DNA of 64,000 bases from Mucilaginibacter jinjuensis (GCF_028596025.1 NZ_CP117167.1:3596001-3660000), one strand, 5' to 3'. Positions 15,695 through 25,975 are shown, counted from the stretch's first letter. Program-made: numbers and translations. Notes: generated by a model from the sequence alone, not told the origin.

Positions 15695-16930
15695 ATGGCA
15701 TTAAATTATATCTGGATAGCTTTTTTTGTGGTTGCCTTTACTGTAGGGCTCGTAAAGTTAGTTTTTTTAGGTGATACCGAGATCTTCAAGCTCATGGTAG
15801 AAGGCTTGTTTGATACCACCAAAGCCTCGGTTATGGATTTTGCCCTACCACTTGCGGGCACCATGGCTTTTTGGTTAGGCATCATGAATATCGGCGAAAA
15901 AGCTGGAGCTATTAATTTATTATCACGCATTGTTGGCCCTTTCTTTCACCGTCTTTTCCCTGAAGTTCCGAAAGATCACCCTGCTAACGGTGCCATGTTG
16001 ATGAATTATTCGGCCAACTTACTTGGTTTGGATAGTGCGGCTACCCCACTTGGTATCAAGGCAATGGCAAGTTTACAGGAGCTCAATCCGGATAAAGAAA
16101 GAGCATCTAACGCACAGGTTATGTTTATGGTACTGCATGCATCGGGGCTTACTTTATTGCCTGTAGGTGTAATTACCCAGCGGTTTATCCTACATTCAAA
16201 AGATCCGAGCGATATTTTCATTCCTATTATCATAGTCACTTATGTATCTACCCTTACCGGCTTAATCATAGTTGCCCTTAAGCAGCGTATCAATCTGTTC
16301 GACCGGGTGATACTGGCGTGGTTAGGCGGGCTTTCCCTTTTTATAGGTGGCGTGGTATATTATTTTGCAGAATATCTATCAAAACAACAAATCGGCGAAG
16401 TTTCTAAAGTATTTAGTAATGTAATGCTCCTGGCCATACCAACCATATTTGTGGTTGGTGGCTTGTATAAAAAGATCAATGTTTTCGAAAGCTTTATAGA
16501 AGGTGCAAAAGGTGGTTTCGAAACCGCCGTACGTATTATCCCATACCTTGTGGGTTTATTAGCTGCTATTAGCCTGGTACGTACATGCGGTGTACTGGAT
16601 TGGATTACTGATGGCTTCCGTTACCTCTTCGGATTAATGGCCATTGACACTAAGTTTGTTGATACCATACCTATTATTTTAATACGGCCAATGAGCGGGC
16701 AGGCAGCACGCGCAATGATGATCGTATTAATGAAACCTAACCCCGATAACTTTATCGGTCATTTAGCGGGTGTTTTGTATGGTTCTTCTGATACCATATT
16801 CTATATCGTTGCCTTGTATTTTGGTTCGGTAGGTATTAAAAAAACCAGGTATGTGGTACCAGTGAGCCTGTTTGGCGATTTGGTTGGTGTTATTGTAGGC
16901 ATATTTATATGCTATTTATTTTTCGGTTAA
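15695..16930 (+). CDS. Nucleoside recognition (Gate) domain protein, SpmA/SpmB fusion-like
   Basis: 411-residue multi-pass membrane protein with two Gate domains in tandem. The first (residues ~40-190) has PLAGTMAFWLGIMNIGEKAG and the motif NYSANLLGLDSAATPLGIKAM; the second (~265-405) has IPYLVGLLAAISLVRTCGVLD and RPMSGQAARAMM. In Firmicutes SpmA and SpmB are separate; here both are in one chain, as is usual in Bacteroidota. Probably a transporter-like channel, substrate unknown. The S9 peptidase starts 20 bp after its stop. Confidence 0.85.
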   Translation: MALNYIWIAFFVVAFTVGLVKLVFLGDTEIFKLMVEGLFDTTKASVMDFALPLAGTMAFWLGIMNIGEKAGAINLLSRIVGPFFHRLFPEVPKDHPANGAMLMNYSANLLGLDSAATPLGIKAMASLQELNPDKERASNAQVMFMVLHASGLTLLPVGVITQRFILHSKDPSDIFIPIIIVTYVSTLTGLIIVALKQRINLFDRVILAWLGGLSLFIGGVVYYFAEYLSKQQIGEVSKVFSNVMLLAIPTIFVVGGLYKKINVFESFIEGAKGGFETAVRIIPYLVGLLAAISLVRTCGVLDWITDGFRYLFGLMAIDTKFVDTIPIILIRPMSGQAARAMMIVLMKPNPDNFIGHLAGVLYGSSDTIFYIVALYFGSVGIKKTRYVVPVSLFGDLVGVIVGIFICYLFFG

Positions 16931-16950
16931 TATTCTCTTTTCTAAAAATC

Positions 16951-19002
16951 ATGAAACGATTTCTTTATACTTTATTATTAGGTATGGCAATTAATAATGC
17001 TTCGGCCCAAACCCAGTTAAAAATGACTCCGGAACTGCTCTGGAAATTAGGCCGCCTGGGTAGCGAGAACCTGACCCCGGATGGCAAACATTTGATATAT
17101 AGTGTTACACGTTATAATATGACAGAGGCTAAGTCGGAAGCCAAACTGTACAGCATCCCTGTCACTGGTGGCGAAGTAACAACTTTGACAAATGAGCCCG
17201 GAAGCAAACAGGTAATTAAAGTTGAAGCCGATGGACGCATTATTTACTTTGCTGATGATAACATCTGGCAAATGGATGCTGCAGGTAAGCAGATAATCAA
17301 ATTAACCGCCGAACCATTAAAAGATGCTGATAACATACAGATATCACCCGATGGCAAAAAGATCATCTATACTATTGATGTGCCTGTTGTTAAAATATTA
17401 GGTAAGGACCGCTATGAAGATTTGCCGAAATCAAATGCTTATGTATTTACAGACCTTAACTATCGCCACTGGGATACCTGGGAAGACGGTAAATTTTCGC
17501 ATGTATTTGTGGCCGATTACGCCAATGGCAAAGTAAGTAACGCGAAAGATATAATGGCCAATGAGCCTTACGATACCCCTCAGAAACCATCAGGCGGTGC
17601 CGAAGACCTGATCTTTAGCACGGATAGTAAAAGTGTTATTTACGTTTGCAAAAAGAAGTTTGGTAAGGAATATGCGCAAAGCACCAATACCGACCTTTAC
17701 CAATATGATATTGCAGCAGGCACAACCAAAAACCTAACTGAAGGCATGATGGGTTACGATACCAATCCAGCCTTCACCAAAACCGGTGATAAACTGGCCT
17801 GGTTAAGCATGAAAGAAGATGGTTATGAGTCGGACAAAAACGACATTGTAATTAAAGACTTTAAAACCGGTAACAAAGTAAACTTGACCGAACAATGGGA
17901 CGAAACCGTATCCTCGTTCAGGTTTAGTGATGATGGCAGCCGGATCTTTTTCATCGCCCCTAAAAATGGCACAGAGCAATTATTCCAGATCGATTTGCGC
18001 TTACGCTTAGCACCGGGTTCGCCGCAGGCTATTAAGCAACTAACCAAAGGCCAGTTTGATATAAATGGCATTGTAGCCCAAAGCGGCAATACGCTATTTG
18101 TACAACGCGCTGATCTTAACCATGCCACCGAACTTTACTCGTTAAACCTGAACGATGGCGGCATGAAGCAGATAAGCACGATCAATAAGGAGATTTACGA
18201 TCACCTGCCGATGAGCCGGGTTGAAGAGCGCCACATTAAAACCACTGATAACAAAGATATGCTGGCCTGGGTAATTTATCCGCCAGATTTTGATCCGGCT
18301 AAGAAATATCCTACCCTGTTGTTTTGCCAGGGCGGTCCGCAGTCTCCATTAACACAGGCTTATTCGTTCCGTTGGAATTTTCAGCTCATGGCTGCTCAGG
18401 GATACATTATAATAGCGCCTAACCGCCGTGGTATGCCTGGCCACGGTGTAGAGTGGAACCGTGAAATTAGCGGTGATTGGGGCGGCCAACCGATACAGGA
18501 CTACCTATCAGCAATTGATGATATCGCTAAAGAACCTTATGTTGACAAAAACAGGTTAGGTTGTATTGGTGCCAGTTATGGCGGTTACTCTGTTTATATG
18601 CTGGCAGGTGTACATAACAATCGTTTCAAAACCTTTATTGCACACGACGGTCTTTTCGACCTGAAAAGCTGGTATGGCACCACCGAAGAATTGTGGTTTG
18701 CCAACAAAGATATGGGCGGAAACTATTGGGATAAGGATAATAAGGTAGCTCAAAACTCATACGCTAAATTCAACCCAAGCAATCTGGTTGATAAATGGAA
18801 CACCCCTATTATGGTAATACAAGGCGGCAAAGATTACCGCGTGCCAATTGAACAAGGGTTAGGTGCATTTCAGGCTGCACAGTTAAAAGGTATAAAATCT
18901 AAGTTATTATACCTGCCCGATGAAAACCACTGGGTATTAAAGCCACAAAACGCATTGGTTTGGCAACGAGAGTTTTTTAATTGGCTAAAAGAGACACTTT
19001 AA
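16951..19002 (+). CDS. S9 family dipeptidyl/acylaminoacyl-peptidase, secreted
   Basis: 683 residues from ATG 16951, chosen because it begins a good signal peptide (MKRFLYTLLLGMAINNASAQ); an upstream in-frame start lies inside the preceding gene and would spoil it. Residues ~25-430 form a seven-bladed-like propeller of WD/PD40 units (LIYSVTRYN, ISPDGKKIIY). The hydrolase domain has GASYGGYS with Ser542, Asp628 (GGKDYRVP) and His660 (PDENHWV), a complete triad. It probably removes dipeptides or N-acyl residues from peptides in the periplasm. Distinct from the larger S9 protein at 6623. Confidence 0.9.
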   Translation: MKRFLYTLLLGMAINNASAQTQLKMTPELLWKLGRLGSENLTPDGKHLIYSVTRYNMTEAKSEAKLYSIPVTGGEVTTLTNEPGSKQVIKVEADGRIIYFADDNIWQMDAAGKQIIKLTAEPLKDADNIQISPDGKKIIYTIDVPVVKILGKDRYEDLPKSNAYVFTDLNYRHWDTWEDGKFSHVFVADYANGKVSNAKDIMANEPYDTPQKPSGGAEDLIFSTDSKSVIYVCKKKFGKEYAQSTNTDLYQYDIAAGTTKNLTEGMMGYDTNPAFTKTGDKLAWLSMKEDGYESDKNDIVIKDFKTGNKVNLTEQWDETVSSFRFSDDGSRIFFIAPKNGTEQLFQIDLRLRLAPGSPQAIKQLTKGQFDINGIVAQSGNTLFVQRADLNHATELYSLNLNDGGMKQISTINKEIYDHLPMSRVEERHIKTTDNKDMLAWVIYPPDFDPAKKYPTLLFCQGGPQSPLTQAYSFRWNFQLMAAQGYIIIAPNRRGMPGHGVEWNREISGDWGGQPIQDYLSAIDDIAKEPYVDKNRLGCIGASYGGYSVYMLAGVHNNRFKTFIAHDGLFDLKSWYGTTEELWFANKDMGGNYWDKDNKVAQNSYAKFNPSNLVDKWNTPIMVIQGGKDYRVPIEQGLGAFQAAQLKGIKSKLLYLPDENHWVLKPQNALVWQREFFNWLKETL

Positions 19003-19295
19003 TCACAATGAAATTTAATTAATTAAATTATATTTTATTTCATATTTAATTAATAAAAATCGATTTTATCATTATAAAATGCCTACAAGTTAGGCATTTT
19101 TACTTTAATGACATTTTTTAAACAAACCTTACATAAACCACCTCCGTATACATATTCAAACCAGTTTATAAGCCACACGGTAACAATTATTTAACTTGAA
19201 ATAAAAACACATTTTCTATTAAGAAGTGTTGAGTGAATAATTAGCCTGTCACAATTTTTTTAGAAGATACTTATTGCTACTAAAAAAATTATTAC
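19003..19295. other. AT-rich intergenic region with terminator, before the T9SS gene
   Basis: Begins with ttaattaattaaatta-type sequence, then the terminator at 19076-19102, then about 190 bp of leader/promoter DNA for the large surface protein. No clear TAnnTTTG element; the nearest are degenerate. No open frame of note. Confidence 0.5.
19076..19102 (+). terminator. Intrinsic terminator of S9 peptidase
   Basis: 10-bp stem aaaatgccta / taggcatttt with loop caagt, followed by T residues on the plus strand, 74 bp after the stop. Confidence 0.8.
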
Positions 19296-22200
19296 ATGAA
19301 GAGGAGCCTTACGAGGTTATTTAATTTTTTTGCTTATACTGTTTTATTATTCTTAGCCACAAACGCTGTCGCACAAACAGTAAGCATAACCGGCATTGAC
19401 TCCGGCCCTTATGGTCCGGGTTCATCAATTGCCGTAAAAATAGCATTGAATAACAGTGCTGCCTGTTTACAAAAAACCAATAAATTTAATTTATACCTTT
19501 CTGATGCCAATGGCAATTTTGCCAATCAAACTCTGATAGGTACTTACGATGGTTTTGGCACCAATGGCACTTACGCAACTTTCGTTAACGGTATAATCCC
19601 AACCAATATTACTCCCGGTACAGGATACCAGGTAAGGGTTCAAACCACATTACCGGCTTCAGCAAGTGCCCCTTCAACAGCGTTCCAAATAGTTGCAGGT
19701 GCGGGTTTGCAACCATCGGTTTCATCCTCTGCAATAAACCCATCTTATCCGCAGGTTTTTGGCCAGTGTAGCGCCTCTGATAATTTTCCTTATTCTTTTA
19801 AAAATACGACTGCAACAAATGGAACAGTTTCGGCTACATTTCATAACGATATGGACAATACCGATGTGCAAAGCTCTGCATTCACAGGTATTAACACTTT
19901 TGTAAGCTTCAATGCCCATTTTGCTAATTACACAGTGTTTGTAAGGGCAACCAATGATGACGGCAGCGTAGTTAGCACAAAAGCTTACTTGCTGATCAAT
20001 AATAAAAACAATACTACGTTTGGTTTTTCTGGTTCCGGGCCGGCATGTTTAAGCGGTACAGGCGCTGCCGTTACATACAACCTGGATTATCAATCGCCCG
20101 ATGGTTTACAATTTAACTATCCGGGTACCATCTATAATATTAACTGGGGCGATGGCTCAAACAGCGATATTACCATTTGTGATATTATGGCAGCAGGCGG
20201 CCACCTTACTCATAATTACCTGCAGTCATCCTGCGGGCAAAAGGATGGCAATGTTATAACTAACAAATATAAAGTAACACTTACTGTCCAAAACACCTTT
20301 TGCTCAAGCAATAGCTCCATATTTGGTCAGCAACCTATTTTAACCCCCCCTACCAATAGTTTCAACCTACCTGCTGCGGCATGTACCAATACAGTTGTAA
20401 CGGTTGGAAATACTTCTTATCCGGGGCAGTCTATCAGTACAACAACATCAACCTGTACAGATAATGCAGCTACTTACAGCTGGTTTGTTGATGGTGTACA
20501 GCAAGCATCTGGCTTAAAATCAACCACTCCATTTAAATATACTTTTACCACGCATGGTAAGCATACAGTCACCATCCATCTGGAAAATAGCGCCAGTGGA
20601 TGTATACCGATGGATATAACGAAAGAGATTTGTATCCAGGATCCGCCTCAGCCCAAATTTACATTAAGCACCAACACTGTTTGTACACCAGGTACAGTTT
20701 CTGTAACAGATAATTCCATAATTGATAATCTATGTAATCCGGGTTATACCTACTTGTGGACGGTAACCCCATCAACAGGCGTTAGTTATGTAGGCACCAA
20801 TAAAAATAGCACACAACCTGTATTTAATTTTACCACCAAAGGAAAATATACCGTTCAACTGCAAATAACATCGCCTGGCGGGGGATGTATGGCAACAGCT
20901 GTGGATACGGTTTATGCCAATACTTTACCACAAATTGCCCTTTCGCCTAATTTTGCAATATGCGGTAATAACCAAACCTTACGTTTTGGCCCCGAGGCCG
21001 GTAACACACACGTAACCTATTCAGGCACTTATCAATTACAGCCTGATACTTACACATGGACTGTTACGCCGCCTCCGGGAGGCGCCCCTGCCACATTTAC
21101 GGCTGGAACAACGGCCAACAGCCAATCGCCAACTATTAACTTCCCTGATTTTGGTACTTATACAGTATCTGTAACCCAGAAAAACGGTTGCGGTACCTCG
21201 GCCCCGGCCACGCAGAATATTACTTTCCAGAACGCCCCAACTATAGATGCAGGTCCCGACCAAACCATTTGCGCTAATCAATCAGCCTCTTTAGTGGCAC
21301 AAATAACTAACGGAGCCAGTGTAAACGGCCCGCCAACCTGGAGCGGTGGCACAGCTTCGGGGTTTAGCGATCCGCATAACCTTTCTACAACATATACGCC
21401 AACCGCAGCTGAGGTAAATGCCGGATCTGTAACACTAACCGTCACTGTGCCTACTAATTTGCAGGGCTCATGCAGTACCGTATCAGACCAGGTTATTATT
21501 AATTTCCACCCTTTTAATACCATTACCAGCGCACCTGCCATAGGTACCTGTTCCGGCAATTCATTAATTTACCATATTACATCAACCGTTGCTGGCAGCA
21601 CCTTTACCTGGACGGCCTCTGGCTCGGCTAATGCAAGTGGCTATACAACCTCTGGTACCGGCGATATTAACGAACAAGCCTTATACAATAGTGATGCTGT
21701 AAACAATGCAACAGTTACCTATATCATTACTCCGCACAGCGATAATTGCGATGGCACACCGTTTACCCTTAACGTAAGTATTGTTCCTAAACCTATTATT
21801 TCGGCAAGCGGGCCAGGCACTATCTGTAGCGGGCAACCTGCAAATATCAACCTATCATCTAACGTTAGCAATACCACTTATACCTGGACGGCTACCGCTT
21901 CAGATCCTGCCAATGTAACCGGTTATACCAGCGTGGCTACCCCATCTAACGTTACGCAGATACAGGATATTTTAGGCAACACGGGCACATCTGTAGCTTC
22001 AGTAACCTATATTATTAATTCGGCAAATGGAGGCAGTAACGATAACTGCCCAGGTAACAGCCAAACAGTAACCGTATACATACAACCTGCGCCACCAACA
22101 GCCAGTGCCGGCGATGATAAAAGCTTATGTAATGTTACTTCTTATCAGCTCCAGGGAAACAACCTTGGCCCTAACGGAAATGGCTTATGGACAGTGCAAT

Positions 22201-24008
22201 CCGGGCAGACTGATGTTACTTTCGATGATCCGACCGTGTATAATACTACGGTCAGAAATTTAAAGCCCGATCAAGATTATGTTTTCAGATGGACATCAAA
22301 GGGAACCGCTCCATGTAATGATAGTTATGACGAAGTAACCATAAGAGTTGTACAAAGCGCCTTAACAGCAAATTTTACTGCTGATAAAACTACTGCTTGC
22401 GGTACAACTACTATTAATTTCACAAATACGTCAACCCCACCATCGGGATTAAACTATGCCTGGGATTTTGGTAACGGCGTAACATCAAACCTAATGAACC
22501 CACAAGCTGTAACCTTTGTACCACAAACCAATGGTAAAGATTCGGTGTATACGGTTAAACTTACCATATCAAACAGTTGCAGTATCGATACCAAATCGAT
22601 GAACATTACCATTAAGCCGCAAACACCAATAGCGCAAATATCTCCCGACCGTACTTTGGGCTGCATACCCTTTATTGTTAATGTAGAAAACATATCACCA
22701 GGCACAAATGATACTTATACTTATACCTTAGTTGATGCAGCCGGTAACACCGTTTCGCAACAGATGCGCACAGATAAAAACCCGCAACAGTTTACTATCA
22801 ATACGATTGGTACTTATAAGGTGTACATGGTTGCCACCAGCCAGTGCGGTACTGCCCAAAGTACATCTTACACATTGGTAGTTACACCCGCAACTATTAC
22901 TCCCCGTTTAATTATTAATGGAACCGATGGCACCGGTTGCGGCCCGTTAACTGTAACCTTCCACAATAATACCACCGGGGCATCTGCCTATAGTTATGAT
23001 TTTGGCGATGGCACTGCGCCATTAACCACAACCAGTACCGGCGATGTAAACCATACTTTTACTAAAGGCGGCGATTACACTGTTGTACTGCATTCATCTA
23101 ACAGTTGTACGCCAGATGCTGCATCGGCCCCTATTACTATACATGTACTGGCAGCGCCAACGTTGATTTTTAGCGCCAACAATACTACCGGCTGTAAGAA
23201 GCTGGACGTGCAGTTTACCAATACCAGCACAGACCCAAGTACCAGCCAAACAGCCGATCTTACCTATGACTGGGATTTTGGCGATGGTTCGCCACACTCA
23301 AGCGCAGTAAACCCTGCACACCATTATGGGTTTGTGGGTTCGCCTTTCACAGTTACACTAACGGCCACTAATGGTACTGGCTGTACCAGTACTACGGTGA
23401 TAAAAAATATGATTACGGTTAATTCTTCATCATTAACTGATTTTGTGGTGAAGCCCGATTCGGTGGTTAATATCCCGGTTTATACTTTCTCATTTTTGGA
23501 TCAAAGCACAGGCGGCCCCATTAGCTGGCATTGGGATTTTGGCGACGGAACAACTTCAACCCAAAAAAATCCGGAACATACTTACGCAGATACAGGCCGT
23601 TATAAGGTAACCCTAACCACAGCCAATGCCTATTGCGACAGTACTAAATCACATTATGTACGCATTACCGGTATCCCGGGACAGGTTTACATGCCCAATG
23701 CGATTATGCCCAACAGTGTGACGCCTTCCCTACGGAAGTTTTATGCACAGGGATCAGGGTTAAAAACATGGCACTTACAAATATTTAACAACTATGGCCA
23801 ATTGATTTATGATACAACAGATTTGAATGAACGAGGTGAACCGACAGGGGCTTGGGATGGCACATTTAAAGGGCAACCTGTGCCGCAGGGCGTATACGTT
23901 TGGCAGGCCTCGGGCACATTTATAAATGGGAATGAATGGAAAGGGATGTCGTATAATGGTGATGGTTCTGCCCCCAAGCGCACAGGTGTAATACACGTAT
24001 TAAGATAA
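19296..24008 (+). CDS. T9SS type-B cargo: giant PKD-repeat surface protein with gliding-motility C-terminal domain
   Basis: 1570 residues. Signal peptide at 1-27 (FAYTVLLFLATNAVA, then QTVS). The body is Ig-like and PKD repeats, with PKD signatures WDFGNG near 1054, YDFGDG near 1234, WDFGDG near 1326 and 1413. Low-Lys, Thr/Asn/Ser-rich composition and scattered cysteines are typical of exported adhesins. The last ~108 residues (YMPNAIMPNS, LQIFNNYGQLIYDT, GAWDGTFKGQPVPQGVYVWQ, ending VIHVLR) are the type-B T9SS sorting domain. Type-B cargo is usually exported with the PorP/SprF protein encoded next door, 6 bp downstream. Ligand unknown; adhesion or gliding is inferred. Confidence 0.9.
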   Translation: MKRSLTRLFNFFAYTVLLFLATNAVAQTVSITGIDSGPYGPGSSIAVKIALNNSAACLQKTNKFNLYLSDANGNFANQTLIGTYDGFGTNGTYATFVNGIIPTNITPGTGYQVRVQTTLPASASAPSTAFQIVAGAGLQPSVSSSAINPSYPQVFGQCSASDNFPYSFKNTTATNGTVSATFHNDMDNTDVQSSAFTGINTFVSFNAHFANYTVFVRATNDDGSVVSTKAYLLINNKNNTTFGFSGSGPACLSGTGAAVTYNLDYQSPDGLQFNYPGTIYNINWGDGSNSDITICDIMAAGGHLTHNYLQSSCGQKDGNVITNKYKVTLTVQNTFCSSNSSIFGQQPILTPPTNSFNLPAAACTNTVVTVGNTSYPGQSISTTTSTCTDNAATYSWFVDGVQQASGLKSTTPFKYTFTTHGKHTVTIHLENSASGCIPMDITKEICIQDPPQPKFTLSTNTVCTPGTVSVTDNSIIDNLCNPGYTYLWTVTPSTGVSYVGTNKNSTQPVFNFTTKGKYTVQLQITSPGGGCMATAVDTVYANTLPQIALSPNFAICGNNQTLRFGPEAGNTHVTYSGTYQLQPDTYTWTVTPPPGGAPATFTAGTTANSQSPTINFPDFGTYTVSVTQKNGCGTSAPATQNITFQNAPTIDAGPDQTICANQSASLVAQITNGASVNGPPTWSGGTASGFSDPHNLSTTYTPTAAEVNAGSVTLTVTVPTNLQGSCSTVSDQVIINFHPFNTITSAPAIGTCSGNSLIYHITSTVAGSTFTWTASGSANASGYTTSGTGDINEQALYNSDAVNNATVTYIITPHSDNCDGTPFTLNVSIVPKPIISASGPGTICSGQPANINLSSNVSNTTYTWTATASDPANVTGYTSVATPSNVTQIQDILGNTGTSVASVTYIINSANGGSNDNCPGNSQTVTVYIQPAPPTASAGDDKSLCNVTSYQLQGNNLGPNGNGLWTVQSGQTDVTFDDPTVYNTTVRNLKPDQDYVFRWTSKGTAPCNDSYDEVTIRVVQSALTANFTADKTTACGTTTINFTNTSTPPSGLNYAWDFGNGVTSNLMNPQAVTFVPQTNGKDSVYTVKLTISNSCSIDTKSMNITIKPQTPIAQISPDRTLGCIPFIVNVENISPGTNDTYTYTLVDAAGNTVSQQMRTDKNPQQFTINTIGTYKVYMVATSQCGTAQSTSYTLVVTPATITPRLIINGTDGTGCGPLTVTFHNNTTGASAYSYDFGDGTAPLTTTSTGDVNHTFTKGGDYTVVLHSSNSCTPDAASAPITIHVLAAPTLIFSANNTTGCKKLDVQFTNTSTDPSTSQTADLTYDWDFGDGSPHSSAVNPAHHYGFVGSPFTVTLTATNGTGCTSTTVIKNMITVNSSSLTDFVVKPDSVVNIPVYTFSFLDQSTGGPISWHWDFGDGTTSTQKNPEHTYADTGRYKVTLTTANAYCDSTKSHYVRITGIPGQVYMPNAIMPNSVTPSLRKFYAQGSGLKTWHLQIFNNYGQLIYDTTDLNERGEPTGAWDGTFKGQPVPQGVYVWQASGTFINGNEWKGMSYNGDGSAPKRTGVIHVLR

Positions 24009-24014
24009 TTATTT

Positions 24015-25046
24015 ATGAAGAAGAGTTTAATATTAGCCGTTTTCCTATTAACAAGCCTGTTTGCTTCAGCGCAGGATCACATGTATTCGCAGTTCTTTAA
24101 CTCTCCTATTTACCTTAACCCTGCATTAACCGGGCAGTTTCAAGGAGATTTACGCATGAACATGATTTACCGTAATCAATGGTCGACATTGGGAAGTGGT
24201 AACGGTTTCCAATACCTTACCGCATCTATCGATTATAACGTACCCCAGTTTGGTGGCGGCTTTGGTTTAATGTTTACCCGCAGCAGCGAGGGTACAGCCT
24301 ATCTTAACACCAACAACATTGCAGGGACGTACTCTTACAGTGTTGGTTCTGAAGACTATGTACTTTCATTTGGTTTACAGGCAGGTATCACTAACCGTAC
24401 CATCGATTTCAGTAAACTTATTTTCAGTGACCAGATAGACCCTAGGCTGGGTTATTTGCCGGGCTCTGCAACTGCTGCCGAACAGCCTGCTTACGATAAT
24501 CGCTTTTATTTTGATGCAGGTGCAGGTATTAACCTGGTTGCAGGTAAGTTTATGATAGGCACAGCTATGCAACACTTAAACCAGCCCGATGAATCTTTCA
24601 GCGGTGTTAAAGTTAAGCTACCTGTCCGCACCACCGCCCATGCAAGTTACATGCTTGATCTCTCAGGAGAGGATAATATTGACGATGAAGACAAACCTTA
24701 TCTTATTCCATCAGTTGTGTTTTACAAACAGGTAACCTCATCCAGCCTAAATGTGGGTATGCAATTTAAAAGGCGCGGTATAAATGCAGGTTTATGGTAC
24801 CGTAACGGCGGCGTAGACGGGCCAAGCGCAATAGTTGTGTCCCTGATATTCGATATTTTTGTGAATAAGGATGGCGGCGAAAAGTTCCGTTTCGGTATTA
24901 GTCACGATGCACAAACTTCAAAGTTAAATTATACTAATACCAGCGGTACAACAGAGGGTAGTCTGGATTATGAAACCACGCTCCCATCACGTTCAGACCC
25001 ATATCGTAAATTCCAGGATGCCAGGCGTTGTTATGATTTTTACTAG
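24015..25046 (+). CDS. PorP/SprF family type IX secretion membrane protein
   Basis: 343 residues. Signal peptide (LILAVFLLTSLFASAQ, residues 4-19) then the family opening DHMYSQFFNSPIYLNPALTG, followed by beta-barrel strands (RMNMIYRNQWSTLG, FGGGFGLMFTRSSEG, FRFGISHDAQTSKLNY). These outer-membrane proteins work with type-B C-terminal domains, so its partner is almost certainly the PKD protein just upstream; the 6-bp spacing suggests one transcript. The last codons (ARRCYDFY) are part of a 40-bp sequence duplicated directly after the stop. Confidence 0.92.
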   Translation: MKKSLILAVFLLTSLFASAQDHMYSQFFNSPIYLNPALTGQFQGDLRMNMIYRNQWSTLGSGNGFQYLTASIDYNVPQFGGGFGLMFTRSSEGTAYLNTNNIAGTYSYSVGSEDYVLSFGLQAGITNRTIDFSKLIFSDQIDPRLGYLPGSATAAEQPAYDNRFYFDAGAGINLVAGKFMIGTAMQHLNQPDESFSGVKVKLPVRTTAHASYMLDLSGEDNIDDEDKPYLIPSVVFYKQVTSSSLNVGMQFKRRGINAGLWYRNGGVDGPSAIVVSLIFDIFVNKDGGEKFRFGISHDAQTSKLNYTNTSGTTEGSLDYETTLPSRSDPYRKFQDARRCYDFY

Positions 25047-25100
25047 TCTGTTTTTAAGAGCCATACGTTGTTACGATTTTTTATTAATCTGTTTTGAGAG
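25021..25100 (+). repeat. Imperfect 40-bp tandem duplication at the porP/sprF 3' end
   Basis: Units 25021-25060 and 25061-25100 match at about four positions in five, e.g. cgttgttatgattttt versus cgttgttacgattttt and ctgtttttaagag versus ctgttttgagag. The first unit holds the last seven codons and stop; the second is a non-coding copy in another frame. Confidence 0.7.
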
Positions 25101-25128
25101 TTGAAACCTTTGTCAGATATTTATACCT

Positions 25129-25542
25129 ATGGAGAAAAATATTTACCTGGGTTCGAAGTCTGAGAAGAAAAAGAAAGCGCTTAAAGGTGTATGGTTTATA
25201 TTGGCAGCCGCAGCAGTATTTGTATTTGTAATACTAAGATATGTGCAGGGCAGTTCAATGAAAATAGGCAGCCGTGGCTTACCTGATAAAGAAGAAGCTT
25301 ATCAAATGGCCAAGCAATTTCTAAAAGCTGATTCCCCGGGTTCTGAACAGATTGATTTCTCTGACGACGGCTTCTCCATTGGTAAAAAAACAGATTCGAT
25401 CTATGTAATTAAGTCAACCTTTGAAAAACACCTGGATGGCGGTGATCTTAAAAAAGGGGATTTTTCGGTAACCATGCGCTATAAGGGCGGTACGGTTGAT
25501 GAACAGGACAGTTGGGAATTGATGAACATCAATAAAGATTGA
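25129..25542 (+). CDS. Single-pass membrane protein, unknown function
   Basis: 137 residues: a very basic cytoplasmic tail (KSEKKKKALKG), one transmembrane helix at about 22-42 (VWFILAAAAVFVFVILRYV), and a mixed alpha/beta outer domain (DKEEAYQMAKQFLKADSP, SIYVIKSTFE, FSVTMRYKGG, WELMNINKD). The layout resembles small Coa1-like or DUF-type anchored domains but I cannot assign a family. It is 82 bp after PorP/SprF and 16 bp before OsmC. Confidence 0.6.
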   Translation: MEKNIYLGSKSEKKKKALKGVWFILAAAAVFVFVILRYVQGSSMKIGSRGLPDKEEAYQMAKQFLKADSPGSEQIDFSDDGFSIGKKTDSIYVIKSTFEKHLDGGDLKKGDFSVTMRYKGGTVDEQDSWELMNINKD

Positions 25543-25558
25543 TCTTGTATATTTGCTG

Positions 25559-25972
25559 ATGGCATTAAATTTAATTCGCGAATCTGTAGGCAGTGCCCAG
25601 GCAAAAACCGGTTTAACCCAATACCAAACTATTGTTACCAGGAACAAGCATGCGCTTGTGATTGATGAGCCTGAATCATCGAAAGGTACAGATACAGGCA
25701 TTGACCCGGTTGGTTTATTAATGAGTAGCCTGGCCAGTTGTACCTCTATTACCTTGCGCATGTATATCGACCGTAAGATGTGGATAGTGGACGAGATTAC
25801 CGTGAATGTAGAAATGTTTAAGATAAACGGTGGGACTGTATTTGAACGAACCCTGCATTTTAAAGGCGAACTAAACGACGACCAAAAGAAACGCCTTGAA
25901 CAAATTGCTGATGCCTGCCCTATCCATAAAATATTAGTGGGCGATATTATGGTTAAAACCCAGATTGTATAA
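25559..25972 (+). CDS. OsmC family protein (second copy)
   Basis: 137 residues from ATG 25559; a TTG two codons earlier is less likely. The OsmC cysteines are present: SSLASCTSITLRMYID (first Cys near residue 62) and ADACPIHKI (second near 122), so peroxidase chemistry is possible. It differs from the 14217 copy in the motif DPVGLLMSSLASCTS, closer to the classical OsmC/YhfA bacterial group. It ends just before the terminator of the minus-strand candidate sRNA, leaving no terminator of its own on the plus strand. Confidence 0.85.
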   Translation: MALNLIRESVGSAQAKTGLTQYQTIVTRNKHALVIDEPESSKGTDTGIDPVGLLMSSLASCTSITLRMYIDRKMWIVDEITVNVEMFKINGGTVFERTLHFKGELNDDQKKRLEQIADACPIHKILVGDIMVKTQIV

Positions 25973-25975
25973 ATG

